64,000 bases of DNA. It comes from Flavisolibacter tropicus (GTDB taxonomy: Bacteria; Bacteroidota; Bacteroidia; Chitinophagales; Chitinophagaceae). The position numbers and the translations under genes were made by a program. Under the pieces are notes generated by a model. It saw only the letters and a list, made by a program, of their open reading frames with translations, was not told the DNA's origin and did not search any database. Location: NCBI RefSeq assembly GCF_001644645.1, contig NZ_CP011390.1:4977501-5041500 (forward strand), in the 5' to 3' direction. This document shows, piece after piece, positions 51,101-59,337 of the stretch (position 1 is the first letter of the stretch; each line of letters opens with the position of its first letter).

Positions 51101-53205
51101 TTACTGCCAACAATTTCTCATTACAAAGAGGAGGGCAAAGCCTATCCATACAAAGTGAAGAAGGCATGAGTGGCGGGCCATTGAATGTTAAGTTTGGCAA
51201 TTTTAAAATGGGTACCATTACCGGCTTTATGAAGGCCGATACCTTATTGGTAGATGGAACTATAAATGGTACGATCACCTTTGTTGATATCATGCAGCAG
51301 CCCTTGTTTACAAGTAATCTGAGGGTGGATAATTTGAGCTTCCGTGGAGACACACTGGGTAATCTTCAGTTAAACGTAAATAACAATCGTGTAAATAGTT
51401 ATGTGGCTGATGTGAGTTTAACAGGCTTTGGTAATAATGTACGGGTTACTGGGTCCATGTTGCAGCAAGAAAATGATGTGGTCATGGATTTGAATATGTC
51501 TGTACAACCGCTTCAATTAAATAGCCTTGAAGGCGTATTGGCCGATTTTGTGAAGCAGGCCAGCGGTGCTGTAAATGGTAACATAAGTATTTCAGGAACT
51601 GCCAGTGCTCCTAAAGTACAAGGTAACTTGAATTTTGATAAAGCCAGTATCAGCACCTATATGCTCGGGGGGCCGTTGAAGATTGATGGAGAGGCAATTG
51701 CTGTAACAGAAAATGGCTTTGCGTTTAATAATTTTACCATCAAGGATTCTGTCAATAATGCTTTGACAATAAATGGTACAGCCAGTACGACCAACTTCAT
51801 TAATTATGGTTTGAATTTGGATATCAATGCCGACAACTTCAAGGTGTTGAATACCACCCGTAAAGACAATAAGCTGTTTTTCGGTGATATGGTCATTACT
51901 ACAAAAATGCATGTAGGGGGCACCGAAATAAAGCCAGTAGTATCGGGTAATGTAACGGTTAAAAAGGGCACCGATTTTACCATAGTGATTCCGCAAGAAG
52001 AACCAGGGGTAGTGCAACGGGAAGGTGTAGTGGAGTTTGTAGACTTTAGTGCGCCGGAAAATGATTCTTTGTTCCTGGCTTATGACTCACTCAATAAAAC
52101 CAATGTTTTAGGCATGGATGTGTCTGCCAATATTTCCATTGAACGTGAGGCTAACTTCAATGTTATCGTGGACGTAGCAAACGGTGACCTTCTTAATATG
52201 AAGGGAACGGGTCAGCTATCTACAGGCATTGATCCAAGCGGTAATATTACGTTAACCGGAACCTATGAAATAGAAGAAGGGGGATACCAGTTTTCTTTCA
52301 ACTTTTTGAGAAGAAAGTTTATCCTTCAAAAAGGTAGTAAGATCACATGGTATGGCGAACCTACCAATGCCCAATTGGACGCAACAGCTATTTATGTAGC
52401 TAATACAGCGCCCTTGGATTTGGTAAGCAATCAGATCAGTGATCCCAATCAGCGCAACTACTACTTGCAAAAGCTTCCTTTCAATGTATTATTGAAGTTG
52501 CAAGGAGAGTTGATGAAACCGGAACTCACCTTTGACATCATCTTGCCAGAAGAGCAGAATTATACCGTTAGCGGTGATGTGCTCTCGACTGTTAATACCC
52601 GCCTAACGCAATTGCGGCAGGAACCTTCAGAGTTAAACCGCCAGGTATTCTCCATTTTATTATTGAATCGTTTTGTAGGCGATAATCCTTTTGAGTCCAG
52701 CTCTGGTGGGTTTAGTGCAGAAACAATTGCCCGTCAAAGTGTAAGTAAGTTATTAACGGAGCAGTTGAATGACCTGGCAGGAGGATTGATCAATGGCGTT
52801 GATATCAATTTCGATGTACAATCCAGTGATGATTATACAACAGGGCAACGCAGGAGTCGTACCGATCTGAATGTAGGCTTGAGTAAACGCTTGTTAAATG
52901 ATCGCTTGACCGTAACAGTGGGTAGCGACTTTATGTTGGAAGGTGCCACTCAGTCCAATCAGAATGCTGATAATATTGCGGGCAATGTGGCGGTTAATTA
53001 TCAACTAAGCCGGGACAATCGATACATGTTACGCTTCTATCGGAAAAATGAATACGATGCTGTGGTTGATGGTTATATCATTGAAACAGGTGTGGGATTC
53101 ATAATGACAGTAGATTATAACCGCTTCCGACAAATATTTTTAAATAGAAGACCTAAAAATCAAAATCGACAAGCAACTCCGCCAAAAACCGAGGGTGGCA
53201 AATAA
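48160..53205 (+). CDS. tamB: TamB-like translocation and assembly module protein
   Basis: 1681 residues. One N-terminal membrane helix (LLKIVLFLLLFIVIVFLLVL, about 17-36) is followed by a very long beta-rich periplasmic part typical of AsmA/TamB bridge proteins (TKVEIGSIHVGLPRMVHLQN; many alternating-hydrophobic strands). The conserved C-terminal TamB (DUF490) domain begins around residue 1330 (TGQLSTGIDPSGNITLTGTY, EEGGYQFSFNFLRRKF) and ends in beta strands with an IETGVGFIMTVDYNRFR piece. It spans the periplasm to deliver lipids and/or outer membrane proteins together with its Omp85 partner, encoded 14 nt downstream. The ATG at 48160 is used; a second in-frame ATG is at 48181. Confidence 0.92.
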   Translation: MQKEQRHMNGVQRAARILLKIVLFLLLFIVIVFLLVLTPPVQRFATHKVELYLQNKLKTKVEIGSIHVGLPRMVHLQNVYIEDRTKDTLLSGGSIKVNIDLFQLLSNKVEIKDVQLTDITAKVKRILPDTVFNFQFVVDAFAPKSQTTADTSQTAAIEFNVDHLGLDNVKVVYKDVITGNDMYAAINNLSLNIDTLNPYTSHYILPSMTAKGIKVRFNQATPLVTPDPLSKDIAEAAEPITMKLSLGNVVLDDLDLQYGNDVSAFYTLFNIGHLVLDGRQLDLQNQVLHLDKLQLDNAVSAIRLGKKPEARLVAKQVKQEVVAQKQQNWRIRVDDMALNKNTVQFDNDNNPKQPHGIDYAHFRGDSLTLHIKDFVMNGDSVAAVITQGFFKEKSGFQLDAMQGELLYANNQSYLKNLYLKTPGTELKRNAVLEYESFDALTKKPAETVIDLELVDSRIQVKDILAFAPQLRGHPALRDPNAVWYVNIVGNGTLNRLNFESLRFRGLKNTELDASGTLAGLMNPTDASGTFTIRRFHTSQTDLSVFTGQRLSTRDINLPETFAASGTLSGNMSNLGANLTIQTAMGNIGVSGRFANLTNPTKASYNAVVRTQSLRIGSIMRNNTIGALTANMRVVGSGTTPDNMNVRFNGVVNSFGYNNYTYRNVKLDGNFRQSLLNVTTDIHDPNIDLSGTARVNLKNSAISFNGFVDSIKTQPLGFTTEPLVFRGRVDANVSSMSADYLDANVSITDGLLVSGKDRLTLDSLQLVAGRNGTNQFIRLSSPIASATIEGQYRYAELGAIIQNNIDPYFSIVPGNKLQKVSPYDFTFQLDLVNSPFLSAFVPGLEIRDSIHVRGSMATGRGMQAVASAASLVYNGMDITGLKANINTTADGLQLTGTLAHLQTGTTDIYNTRLNATALDNVINFGLKVADIAGKDKYVLAGVLHQPRQGIYAMQLHSDSLLLNYDRWNIAENNEILISSDIITANNFSLQRGGQSLSIQSEEGMSGGPLNVKFGNFKMGTITGFMKADTLLVDGTINGTITFVDIMQQPLFTSNLRVDNLSFRGDTLGNLQLNVNNNRVNSYVADVSLTGFGNNVRVTGSMLQQENDVVMDLNMSVQPLQLNSLEGVLADFVKQASGAVNGNISISGTASAPKVQGNLNFDKASISTYMLGGPLKIDGEAIAVTENGFAFNNFTIKDSVNNALTINGTASTTNFINYGLNLDINADNFKVLNTTRKDNKLFFGDMVITTKMHVGGTEIKPVVSGNVTVKKGTDFTIVIPQEEPGVVQREGVVEFVDFSAPENDSLFLAYDSLNKTNVLGMDVSANISIEREANFNVIVDVANGDLLNMKGTGQLSTGIDPSGNITLTGTYEIEEGGYQFSFNFLRRKFILQKGSKITWYGEPTNAQLDATAIYVANTAPLDLVSNQISDPNQRNYYLQKLPFNVLLKLQGELMKPELTFDIILPEEQNYTVSGDVLSTVNTRLTQLRQEPSELNRQVFSILLLNRFVGDNPFESSSGGFSAETIARQSVSKLLTEQLNDLAGGLINGVDINFDVQSSDDYTTGQRRSRTDLNVGLSKRLLNDRLTVTVGSDFMLEGATQSNQNADNIAGNVAVNYQLSRDNRYMLRFYRKNEYDAVVDGYIIETGVGFIMTVDYNRFRQIFLNRRPKNQNRQATPPKTEGGK

Positions 53206-53219
53206 AATCAACGACAGCA

Positions 53220-55535
53220 ATGAGTACCTTTCGAAATAGCATAATATTTCTTTTTATTTGTTTTATAACAGCTTGTAGCACTACCAGGCATTTGCCGGAG
53301 GGAGAACAGCTCTATACTGGGGCTACTGTTAAGTTGGAAACATCAGGCACAACAGCCCGTCAGAAGAAAGTGTTGAAGGCCGACTTGCAGGGTATGGTCC
53401 GTCCTAAACCTAACACCCGGTTTTTAGGTATCCCTATGAAATTGGGTATATATAATATGTTTCGAAAGGCGAAGCCCAATTCGTTCTTTGGCAAGTTCCG
53501 GGATAAAAACGGTGAGCCACCCGTATTGGTTAGCAGTCTAGATCTGGAGAATAATATTAAGTTGTTGAGGGGGCATTTAGAAAACAAAGGCTTCTTTAAA
53601 GCTGGGGTAACAGGAGATACTATAGTGAAGGGGAAAAAAGGGCATGCTGAATTTGTTGCAAAAGCAGGCGCACAGTATAAGATTAACACAGTCGGCTTCC
53701 CCAACGATAGCAGCGACCTGGCAAAAGCAATACAACAGAGTACAGCCAACACATTTTTAAAGCCCGGCAATCCTTACGATCTGGATGTTATTCGCGGTGA
53801 ACGCAACCGGATTGATGCTTATGTAAAAGATAGGGGGTTTTATTACTTCAGTCCCGATCATTTGATTGTTAGAGTAGATAGTACCATTGGCAATAATCGG
53901 GTAGACATGCGGGTGGCCATTAAAACCGACGCTCCGGATAATGCACTGGTGCCATACACCATCAATGATGTGGTGATTTATGCCAATTATAATATTAACA
54001 GCCCGCAGATTGATACCAGCATGCAAAATGCACAGCATTACAAGGATTATTATGTGGTAGACCGAAGAAAACGTTTTAAGCCGCGCATGTTTGAGCATGT
54101 AATGCAGTTTGACTCTGGCGAGTTATATAATAGAGTAGACCACAATCAAACCCTGAACCGTTTAATCAGTTTAGATGAGTTTAAGTTTGTACGGAACCGC
54201 TTTGAGCCAGTACCGGATAGCCCCGAACTGAATGCCTTTTACTATTTAACCCCAATGCCTAAAAAGTCCTTGCGGGCAGAGTTCAATTTAACCAGTAAGT
54301 CTAATGATTTAAGTGGTTCGGCTGTGCAGTTCAGGTGGCTGAACCGGAACATGTTCCGTGGTGGGGAGCAGGTAAGTCTTAGCGCCTACATTGCTACAGA
54401 GGTACAGCTAGGGGGAAAAACAGTTGATGAAAAAGGAAACACGCAAAAACGCTATCCAACGTATAGAAGTGGTGCAGAATTAAACTTTGCTAAACCGGGA
54501 TTCATTGTTCCATTTGGTTTTAGTATAAATCCAAAAGGGAATTATGTACCACGTACCAATATTCGATTGGGTTATGATATTTTAAATCGTAAGGAACTCT
54601 ATACGGTTAATTCGTTCCGATTCGATTTTGGATATATCTGGAAACCGTCTATTATGAAGACCCATGAGTTTCTGCCGATTAATATTAATTATGTGCAGCC
54701 GTTGAATGTTACAAAAGAGTATCGAGACAGTATAGCCAAGTACCCTTACTTAAACCAAATTATCGATTCGCAATTTGTGTTAGGAACGGTGTATCAGTTT
54801 ACCTATAACCAATTAGCTGCAGGGCTGCAAAAGAGAAATGCTTTTTACTTTATGGGATTGGCTGATTTTTCGGGAAATATTGCCGGGTTAATTACGGGTG
54901 CCGATGTGAAGGCGGGTAAACAGGAACGAATATTTAATGCCAAATTTGATCAGTACATCAAGTTTGAAGTAGACGGACGATACTATAGAAGAATGGGATT
55001 AAACTCCAGCTGGGTAAACCGTGTCGATATTGGCTATGGGCATCCGCATGGTAATTCTTTAATTCTTCCGTATGTAAAGCAGTTCTTCACGGGAGGTAAC
55101 AATAGTATCCGGGCATTTAGAAGCCGTTCGGTAGGGCCTGGAACCTTTAAAGAAGCGAATAGTACCAATACCAACTTCTTTGCGAATCAAACAGGTGATA
55201 TTAAGTTGGAGTTCAATACAGAATTTCGCCCTCATATATCGGGTCCATTGTACGGTGCCTTATTTATTGATGCGGGTAATATCTGGCTGGTCAATGAAGA
55301 CAGTACCAGGCCGGGATCAAAGTTCACCGGCAAATTTCTCAACCAACTAGCTGTTGGTGCTGGTGTGGGTATTCGCTTTGACATCCAATTGTTTGTAATT
55401 CGCCTGGATGTAGGTATGCCTTTGCGCAAACCTTGGGAGCAAAACCCCTGGGTAATGAATCAAATTGATTTTGGCACCCAAAAGTGGCGAAAAGAAAACC
55501 TTATCTATAACCTGGCTATTGGCTATCCATTCTAG
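53220..55535 (+). CDS. tamL: TamL-like Omp85/BamA-family outer membrane lipoprotein
   Basis: 771 residues. The signal peptide ends in a lipobox FITAC (Cys20), which marks the Bacteroidota TamL variant of TamA. POTRA-like repeats cover about 25-370 (EQLYTGATVKLETSGTTARQ, AGAQYKINTVGFPNDSSDLA, PYTINDVVIYANYNINSP). The Omp85 barrel follows, with the surface-antigen signature FFTGGNNSIRAFRSRSVGPG and the final strand LIYNLAIGYPF. It sits in the outer membrane and works with TamB, whose gene ends 14 nt earlier. In Flavobacterium johnsoniae, TamL and TamB are reported as important for outer membrane biogenesis (family knowledge). It ends before a strong bidirectional terminator. Confidence 0.92.
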   Translation: MSTFRNSIIFLFICFITACSTTRHLPEGEQLYTGATVKLETSGTTARQKKVLKADLQGMVRPKPNTRFLGIPMKLGIYNMFRKAKPNSFFGKFRDKNGEPPVLVSSLDLENNIKLLRGHLENKGFFKAGVTGDTIVKGKKGHAEFVAKAGAQYKINTVGFPNDSSDLAKAIQQSTANTFLKPGNPYDLDVIRGERNRIDAYVKDRGFYYFSPDHLIVRVDSTIGNNRVDMRVAIKTDAPDNALVPYTINDVVIYANYNINSPQIDTSMQNAQHYKDYYVVDRRKRFKPRMFEHVMQFDSGELYNRVDHNQTLNRLISLDEFKFVRNRFEPVPDSPELNAFYYLTPMPKKSLRAEFNLTSKSNDLSGSAVQFRWLNRNMFRGGEQVSLSAYIATEVQLGGKTVDEKGNTQKRYPTYRSGAELNFAKPGFIVPFGFSINPKGNYVPRTNIRLGYDILNRKELYTVNSFRFDFGYIWKPSIMKTHEFLPININYVQPLNVTKEYRDSIAKYPYLNQIIDSQFVLGTVYQFTYNQLAAGLQKRNAFYFMGLADFSGNIAGLITGADVKAGKQERIFNAKFDQYIKFEVDGRYYRRMGLNSSWVNRVDIGYGHPHGNSLILPYVKQFFTGGNNSIRAFRSRSVGPGTFKEANSTNTNFFANQTGDIKLEFNTEFRPHISGPLYGALFIDAGNIWLVNEDSTRPGSKFTGKFLNQLAVGAGVGIRFDIQLFVIRLDVGMPLRKPWEQNPWVMNQIDFGTQKWRKENLIYNLAIGYPF

Positions 55536-55658
55536 TGTGAAGCAGTCAGAATTGTATATAAACAGAATGGAAATTCTGATGTGAAAAGAAGAAAAATGTA
55601 GTACTTATATGTCAAGGTTGATCAATAAGATGTTACCAATTTTGAATTGGAATACTAC

Positions 55659-55691
55659 AAAAAAAGCCCCGGATGGTCCGGGGCTTTTTTT
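55659..55691. terminator. Bidirectional terminator between tamL and the DUF1573 gene
   Basis: Perfect 15 bp stem AAAAAAAGCCCCGGA (55659-55673) / TCCGGGGCTTTTTTT (55677-55691) with loop TGG. It serves both convergent units. Confidence 0.95.
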
Positions 55692-55708
55692 ATGAAAAGT
55701 AGGATTGA

Positions 55709-56176
55709 TTACTTTTTTGTCTTTTTAGGAGCAGACTTTGTTTTAGTTGTTTCGGTGCTTTTTTTGTTTTCCTTTTCATAAGTGGCATAAGATGCTTCGT
55801 CCAGTACATCACCAGAAATAGTCACTACTTTGGGCTCATTAATGCCGGCCAGTTTAATTGAAACGGGTTTTTCGAAATGGTTTAATGCGGCAGCATTATA
55901 GCCTACTTTCATTTTCACTGTCGCGTTTGGCGCAATAGGCTCTTTGGGTACTTCGGGAGTAGTACAGCCGCAGGAAGCCCATGCGTTTTCAATAACTACT
56001 GGCTTGTCAGAGATATTTTTAATTTCAAAGAATGTTGTTACAGGTACATTTTGCTTGATCTTACCAAAGTCGTATTTCTCCATGTTTACTTTGATAACTT
56101 CATCCGCTTTCTTATCCTGGGCCTGAACAGCAAGTGCGCTTACAAATAGAGATGCGATTAAGAACAGTTTTTTCAT
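55709..56176 (-). CDS. DUF1573 domain secreted protein
   Basis: 155 residues with signal peptide MKKLFLIASLFVSALAVQA. The DUF1573 Ig-like (ASPM/HYDIN-type) domain is visible as KVNMEKYDFGKIKQNVPVTT, FFEIKNISDKPVVIENAWAS, the hallmark SCGCTTPEVPKEPIAP and VGYNAAALNHFEKPVSIKLA. A Lys/Thr-rich tail follows (TKTKSAPKKTKK). Members are abundant exported proteins of Bacteroidota without assigned function; the CGC cysteines may form a disulfide or bind metal. It lies 30 bp after a paralogue on the same strand and probably shares its transcript. Confidence 0.88.
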   Translation of the reverse strand: MKKLFLIASLFVSALAVQAQDKKADEVIKVNMEKYDFGKIKQNVPVTTFFEIKNISDKPVVIENAWASCGCTTPEVPKEPIAPNATVKMKVGYNAAALNHFEKPVSIKLAGINEPKVVTISGDVLDEASYATYEKENKKSTETTKTKSAPKKTKK

Positions 56177-56206
56177 TCTTTAGAGTTTATAAAGTTTTTA
56201 AAATAG

Positions 56207-56653
56207 TTACTGCAATTGTGATTTTAAAAATTGTACAGATGCATTACTTGGTGCTGCCCCGGCAGGTGCTTTCCAGACAGTGCCCTTTATTATGATTTGT
56301 TTTGCTTGATTTCCGTTGTATTGCACAGTAATAAATTTTTCAAAAGAGCCCTCAGCGGCGGCATTATACCCTACTTTAATAGTAGAATTATTGCCAGCAG
56401 CCACCGGTTCTTTAGACCATTCAGGCGTTGTACAGCCACAACTGGCTTGTACATTATCGAGTTTTACAGGCACAGTACCCTTATTTATCCATTCAAATAA
56501 ATGGTAAACAGGCTTGCCCTGAGGTATTTTACCAAAGTCAAAAACCGTTTCTTTAAAGTCAACAGCTTCCGGAACTTTAGTGTCAGCTTGCGTTTGGGCC
56601 TTTACGCCACTGCAGGCGATAGCCAATACTAATAATGTGTAGATTTTCTTCAT
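56207..56653 (-). CDS. DUF1573 domain secreted protein, paralogue
   Basis: 148 residues from the ATG at 56653. The longer in-frame start at 56689 is excluded because an exact TAATTTTG promoter box lies between the two. Signal peptide KKIYTLLVLAIACSGVKAQ, then a DUF1573 domain with VFDFGKIPQGKPVYHLFEWI, VQASCGCTTPEWSKEPVA and IKVGYNAAAEGSFEKFITVQ. It aligns along its length with the downstream paralogue (SCGCTTPE, KEP, VGYNAAA conserved), so the pair is a tandem duplication. The tail lacks the basic extension of the other copy. Confidence 0.88.
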   Translation of the reverse strand: MKKIYTLLVLAIACSGVKAQTQADTKVPEAVDFKETVFDFGKIPQGKPVYHLFEWINKGTVPVKLDNVQASCGCTTPEWSKEPVAAGNNSTIKVGYNAAAEGSFEKFITVQYNGNQAKQIIIKGTVWKAPAGAAPSNASVQFLKSQLQ

Positions 56654-56671
56654 AGAAAAGCTAGTGTTTTT

Positions 56672-56679
56672 CAAAATTA
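56672..56679 (-). promoter_or_regulatory. -7 box TAATTTTG of the DUF1573 pair
   Basis: On the minus strand this reads TAATTTTG, an exact TAnnTTTG, 18 nt before the ATG at 56653. It drives the two DUF1573 genes and fixes the start of the first. Confidence 0.6.
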
Positions 56680-56747
56680 AAAGAATCAATGTAAAAAACT
56701 AATTGAAAACGTTACTTAGCTCAATTTTAACGGTGGGGGCTTTCCCC

Positions 56748-56755
56748 TATTTTTG
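56748..56755 (+). promoter_or_regulatory. -7 box TATTTTTG before the fused E1 gene
   Basis: Exact TAnnTTTG ending 4 nt before the ATG at 56760. This implies a leaderless transcript or use of the ATG at 56793. Confidence 0.55.
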
Positions 56756-56759
56756 CTAA

Positions 56760-59153
56760 ATGGAAAATACTTTCGAGGGAGGGCAGCCTTCTATGGATAA
56801 ATTGTCATTTGATAATTTTCGTGAAGAAGTTTTACAGGATTACCGCTGGGCTTGTATCAGTCGTGAAACAAGCTTGCTGGGGCGTAAAGAGGTCCTGACC
56901 GGAAAAGCCAAATTTGGCATTTTCGGCGATGGTAAAGAAGTAGCCCAGATTGCCATGGCAAAGTTTTTCCAGCCTGGCGATTTCCGTTCAGGCTATTACC
57001 GCGACCAAACTTTCATGTTTGCCAGCGGGTTAGCTACTGTAGAACAGTTTTTTGCGCAGTTATATGCTAATCCTGATGTAGAACAGGAGCCTTTCAGTGG
57101 CGGTCGCCAAATGAATGGCCACTTTGCTACGCCGTGGGTGAGTGAACAAGGGGAGTGGTTAGATCTGGCAAATCGCAAAAACGTTTCTTCTGATATAGCT
57201 CCAACGGCTGGTCAAATGACAAGAGGCTTGGGTTTAGCCTTTGCTTCAAAGTGCTTTCGTAATGTAAAGGACCTGCAACAATTCGATACCCTGTCTACTA
57301 ATGGTAATGAGGTTTGCTTTTGTACCATAGGCGATGCCTCTACTTCTGAAGGGCATTTTTGGGAGACCATCAATGCAGCTGGCGTTTTACAAGTGCCGCT
57401 AGTGGTGTTTGTGTGGGATGATGGCTATGGCATATCCGTTCCTAAAAAATACCAAACCACAAAAGCTTCTATTTCTGATGCCCTGTCCGGATTCCAAAAA
57501 GAAGAAGGTACTAATGGTATCAATATCTATAAAGTAAAGGGCTGGGATTATGCCGCATTGTGCGAAACCTTTGAAGAAGGTATTCGCATGGCTCGTGAAA
57601 CCCATACACCTACGGTTTTTCATGTTGAAGAAATCACACAGCCACAAGGTCACTCTACCTCCGGCAGCCATGAACGCTATAAGACCACTGAGCGCCTGGA
57701 ATGGGAGCGCCAATGGGATGGCATGGTGAAAATGCGTCAGTGGGTTATTGCCAATGCGCTGGCTACTGAAGAAGAACTGGCCCATATAGAAGAAGAGGCC
57801 AAGCTGCAAGTGCGCGAAGAAAAGAATAGAGCCTGGAGCAACTACCTGGATCCAATAAAAGCACAAGTAGCCAAAACAGTTGATTTGTTAAATGATGTTG
57901 CTTCTAAGAATACTGCGGTAGCGGCATCTATACAATCGCTGGTGGCAGAACTATCTGGCCTGCGCGAACCTTTACGTCGCGATGTAATGCGGGTATTAAG
58001 TACGGCTGTAACCCTAGTGGGTACGCATGATTCTGGTTACTGGCTGAAAGATTACTACCAGGATCTTCAAAAAGAAAATCATAGCCTTTACAATACGTAT
58101 TTAATGAATGAAGGAGAGAAGAGTGCACTTAAAGTTGCAGCTGTTGCTCCTTCCTACGATAATGATGCACCAACACTTAATGGCTTTGAAGTGTTGAATC
58201 ACTACTTTGATCAACTATTCGCTAATAACCCCAAAACCTTTGCCTTTGGTGAAGACTTAGGCTATATCGGTGATGTAAACCAAGGCTTTTCTGGCTTGCA
58301 AGCCAAGTATGGTGTTGACCGCATCTTTGATACCGGTATACGGGAGTTAACGATTATGGGTCAAGGTATTGGTTTAGCTATGCGTGGCTTACGCCCAATT
58401 GCTGAAATCCAATATCTGGATTATCTGTTGTATGGTTTACAACCATTGAGCGATGATGTAGCGACCTTACATTATCGTACTAAAGGTCAGCAAAGCTGTC
58501 CCATAATTGTACGCACACGCGGTCACCGCTTAGAGGGTATCTGGCATAGTGGCTCACCAATGGGTATGGTGATCAACTCGCTGCGCGGTATGCATGTATG
58601 TGTGCCACGCAACATGGTGCAGGCTGCCGGTATGTACAATACATTATTACGCAGCAACGATCCTGGTATAGTGGTTGAATGTCTAAATGGCTATCGCTTA
58701 AAAGAAAAGTTGCCAAACAACTTGTTAGACTATACAGTGCCGCTAGGAATTCCCGAAGTAGTTAAAGAAGGCACTGATATTACACTGGTAACGTATGGGT
58801 CTACGCTTCGTGTAGTAATGGAAGCGGCTCAGTTATTAGAGAAGCAAGGCATCAACTGCGAGGTAATAGATGTGCAAACACTACTGCCATTTGACCTTGA
58901 GCATAAGATCTTGGATTCGTTGAAAAAGACCAACCGTATAGCTTTCATTGATGAGGATGTGCCTGGTGGCGCTGCGGCTTACATGTTTAACAAGGTGATG
59001 GAAGAACAGGGCGGCTACCGTTGGTTAGATGTGGCTCCTAAAACTATCACGGCTAAAGCACACCGTCCTGCCTATGGTAGTGACGGCGACTACTTCAGCA
59101 AACCAAACGCTGAAGAGATTGAAAGCGTAGTGAAAAAGATGATGGCAGAATAA
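56760..59153 (+). CDS. Fused alpha-beta 2-oxoacid dehydrogenase E1 (thiamine-diphosphate dependent)
   Basis: 797 residues. The alpha half has DGKEVAQIAMAKFFQPGDFR, the RDQTFMFASG region and the ThDP motif GDASTSEGHFWETINAAG ... WDDGYGISVP. The beta half starts about 470 (VLNHYFDQLFANNPKTFAFG, GEDLGYIGDVNQGF, AEIQYLDYLLYGLQPLSDD) and ends with a transketolase C-terminal domain (LVTYGSTLRVVMEAAQLLEK). It decarboxylates a 2-oxoacid and passes the acyl group to a lipoyl E2 in the cytoplasm; no E2 or E3 is nearby. The fused layout is common in Bacteroidota. The start may instead be ATG 56793 (MDKLSFDNFREEVL), since a promoter box almost touches 56760. Substrate is unresolved, branched-chain acids being most likely. 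Confidence 0.9.
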   Translation: MENTFEGGQPSMDKLSFDNFREEVLQDYRWACISRETSLLGRKEVLTGKAKFGIFGDGKEVAQIAMAKFFQPGDFRSGYYRDQTFMFASGLATVEQFFAQLYANPDVEQEPFSGGRQMNGHFATPWVSEQGEWLDLANRKNVSSDIAPTAGQMTRGLGLAFASKCFRNVKDLQQFDTLSTNGNEVCFCTIGDASTSEGHFWETINAAGVLQVPLVVFVWDDGYGISVPKKYQTTKASISDALSGFQKEEGTNGINIYKVKGWDYAALCETFEEGIRMARETHTPTVFHVEEITQPQGHSTSGSHERYKTTERLEWERQWDGMVKMRQWVIANALATEEELAHIEEEAKLQVREEKNRAWSNYLDPIKAQVAKTVDLLNDVASKNTAVAASIQSLVAELSGLREPLRRDVMRVLSTAVTLVGTHDSGYWLKDYYQDLQKENHSLYNTYLMNEGEKSALKVAAVAPSYDNDAPTLNGFEVLNHYFDQLFANNPKTFAFGEDLGYIGDVNQGFSGLQAKYGVDRIFDTGIRELTIMGQGIGLAMRGLRPIAEIQYLDYLLYGLQPLSDDVATLHYRTKGQQSCPIIVRTRGHRLEGIWHSGSPMGMVINSLRGMHVCVPRNMVQAAGMYNTLLRSNDPGIVVECLNGYRLKEKLPNNLLDYTVPLGIPEVVKEGTDITLVTYGSTLRVVMEAAQLLEKQGINCEVIDVQTLLPFDLEHKILDSLKKTNRIAFIDEDVPGGAAAYMFNKVMEEQGGYRWLDVAPKTITAKAHRPAYGSDGDYFSKPNAEEIESVVKKMMAE

Positions 59154-59208
59154 TTAAGCCAATAGTTAGTAAGTCATTGAGTCAATGGTAAGACATAAAA
59201 CGTGAAAG

Positions 59209-59257
59209 GGAGTCCTATATAATAGTTTAGTAACGCTATTTATTAAGACTCCTTTTT
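59209..59257 (+). terminator. Terminator of the fused E1 gene
   Basis: GGAGTC (59209-59214) pairs with GACTCC (59247-59252), with an inner AATAG/CTATT stem, followed by five T. Confidence 0.7.
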
Positions 59258-59270
59258 GCATAGTGTGCCA

Positions 59271-59332
59271 CGCTCTACTGTGAACCGTCGACTGTTGACC
59301 ATGGACTTCTCTCACCTTTCACGTCTCACTTC
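59271..59332. repeat. Short-word intergenic repeat tract (third locus)
   Basis: CTACTGTGAACCGTCGACTG followed by TTGACCATGGACTTCTC is a run of GTNGACTGT/GACCATGGACT-like words related to TGTCAACTGTGGACTTCC near 22990. TCACCTTTCACGTCTCACTT follows. CCTTTCACGT (59315-59324) is the exact inverse of ACGTGAAAGG at 59200-59209. Confidence 0.6.
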
Positions 59333-59337
59333 TTTTA

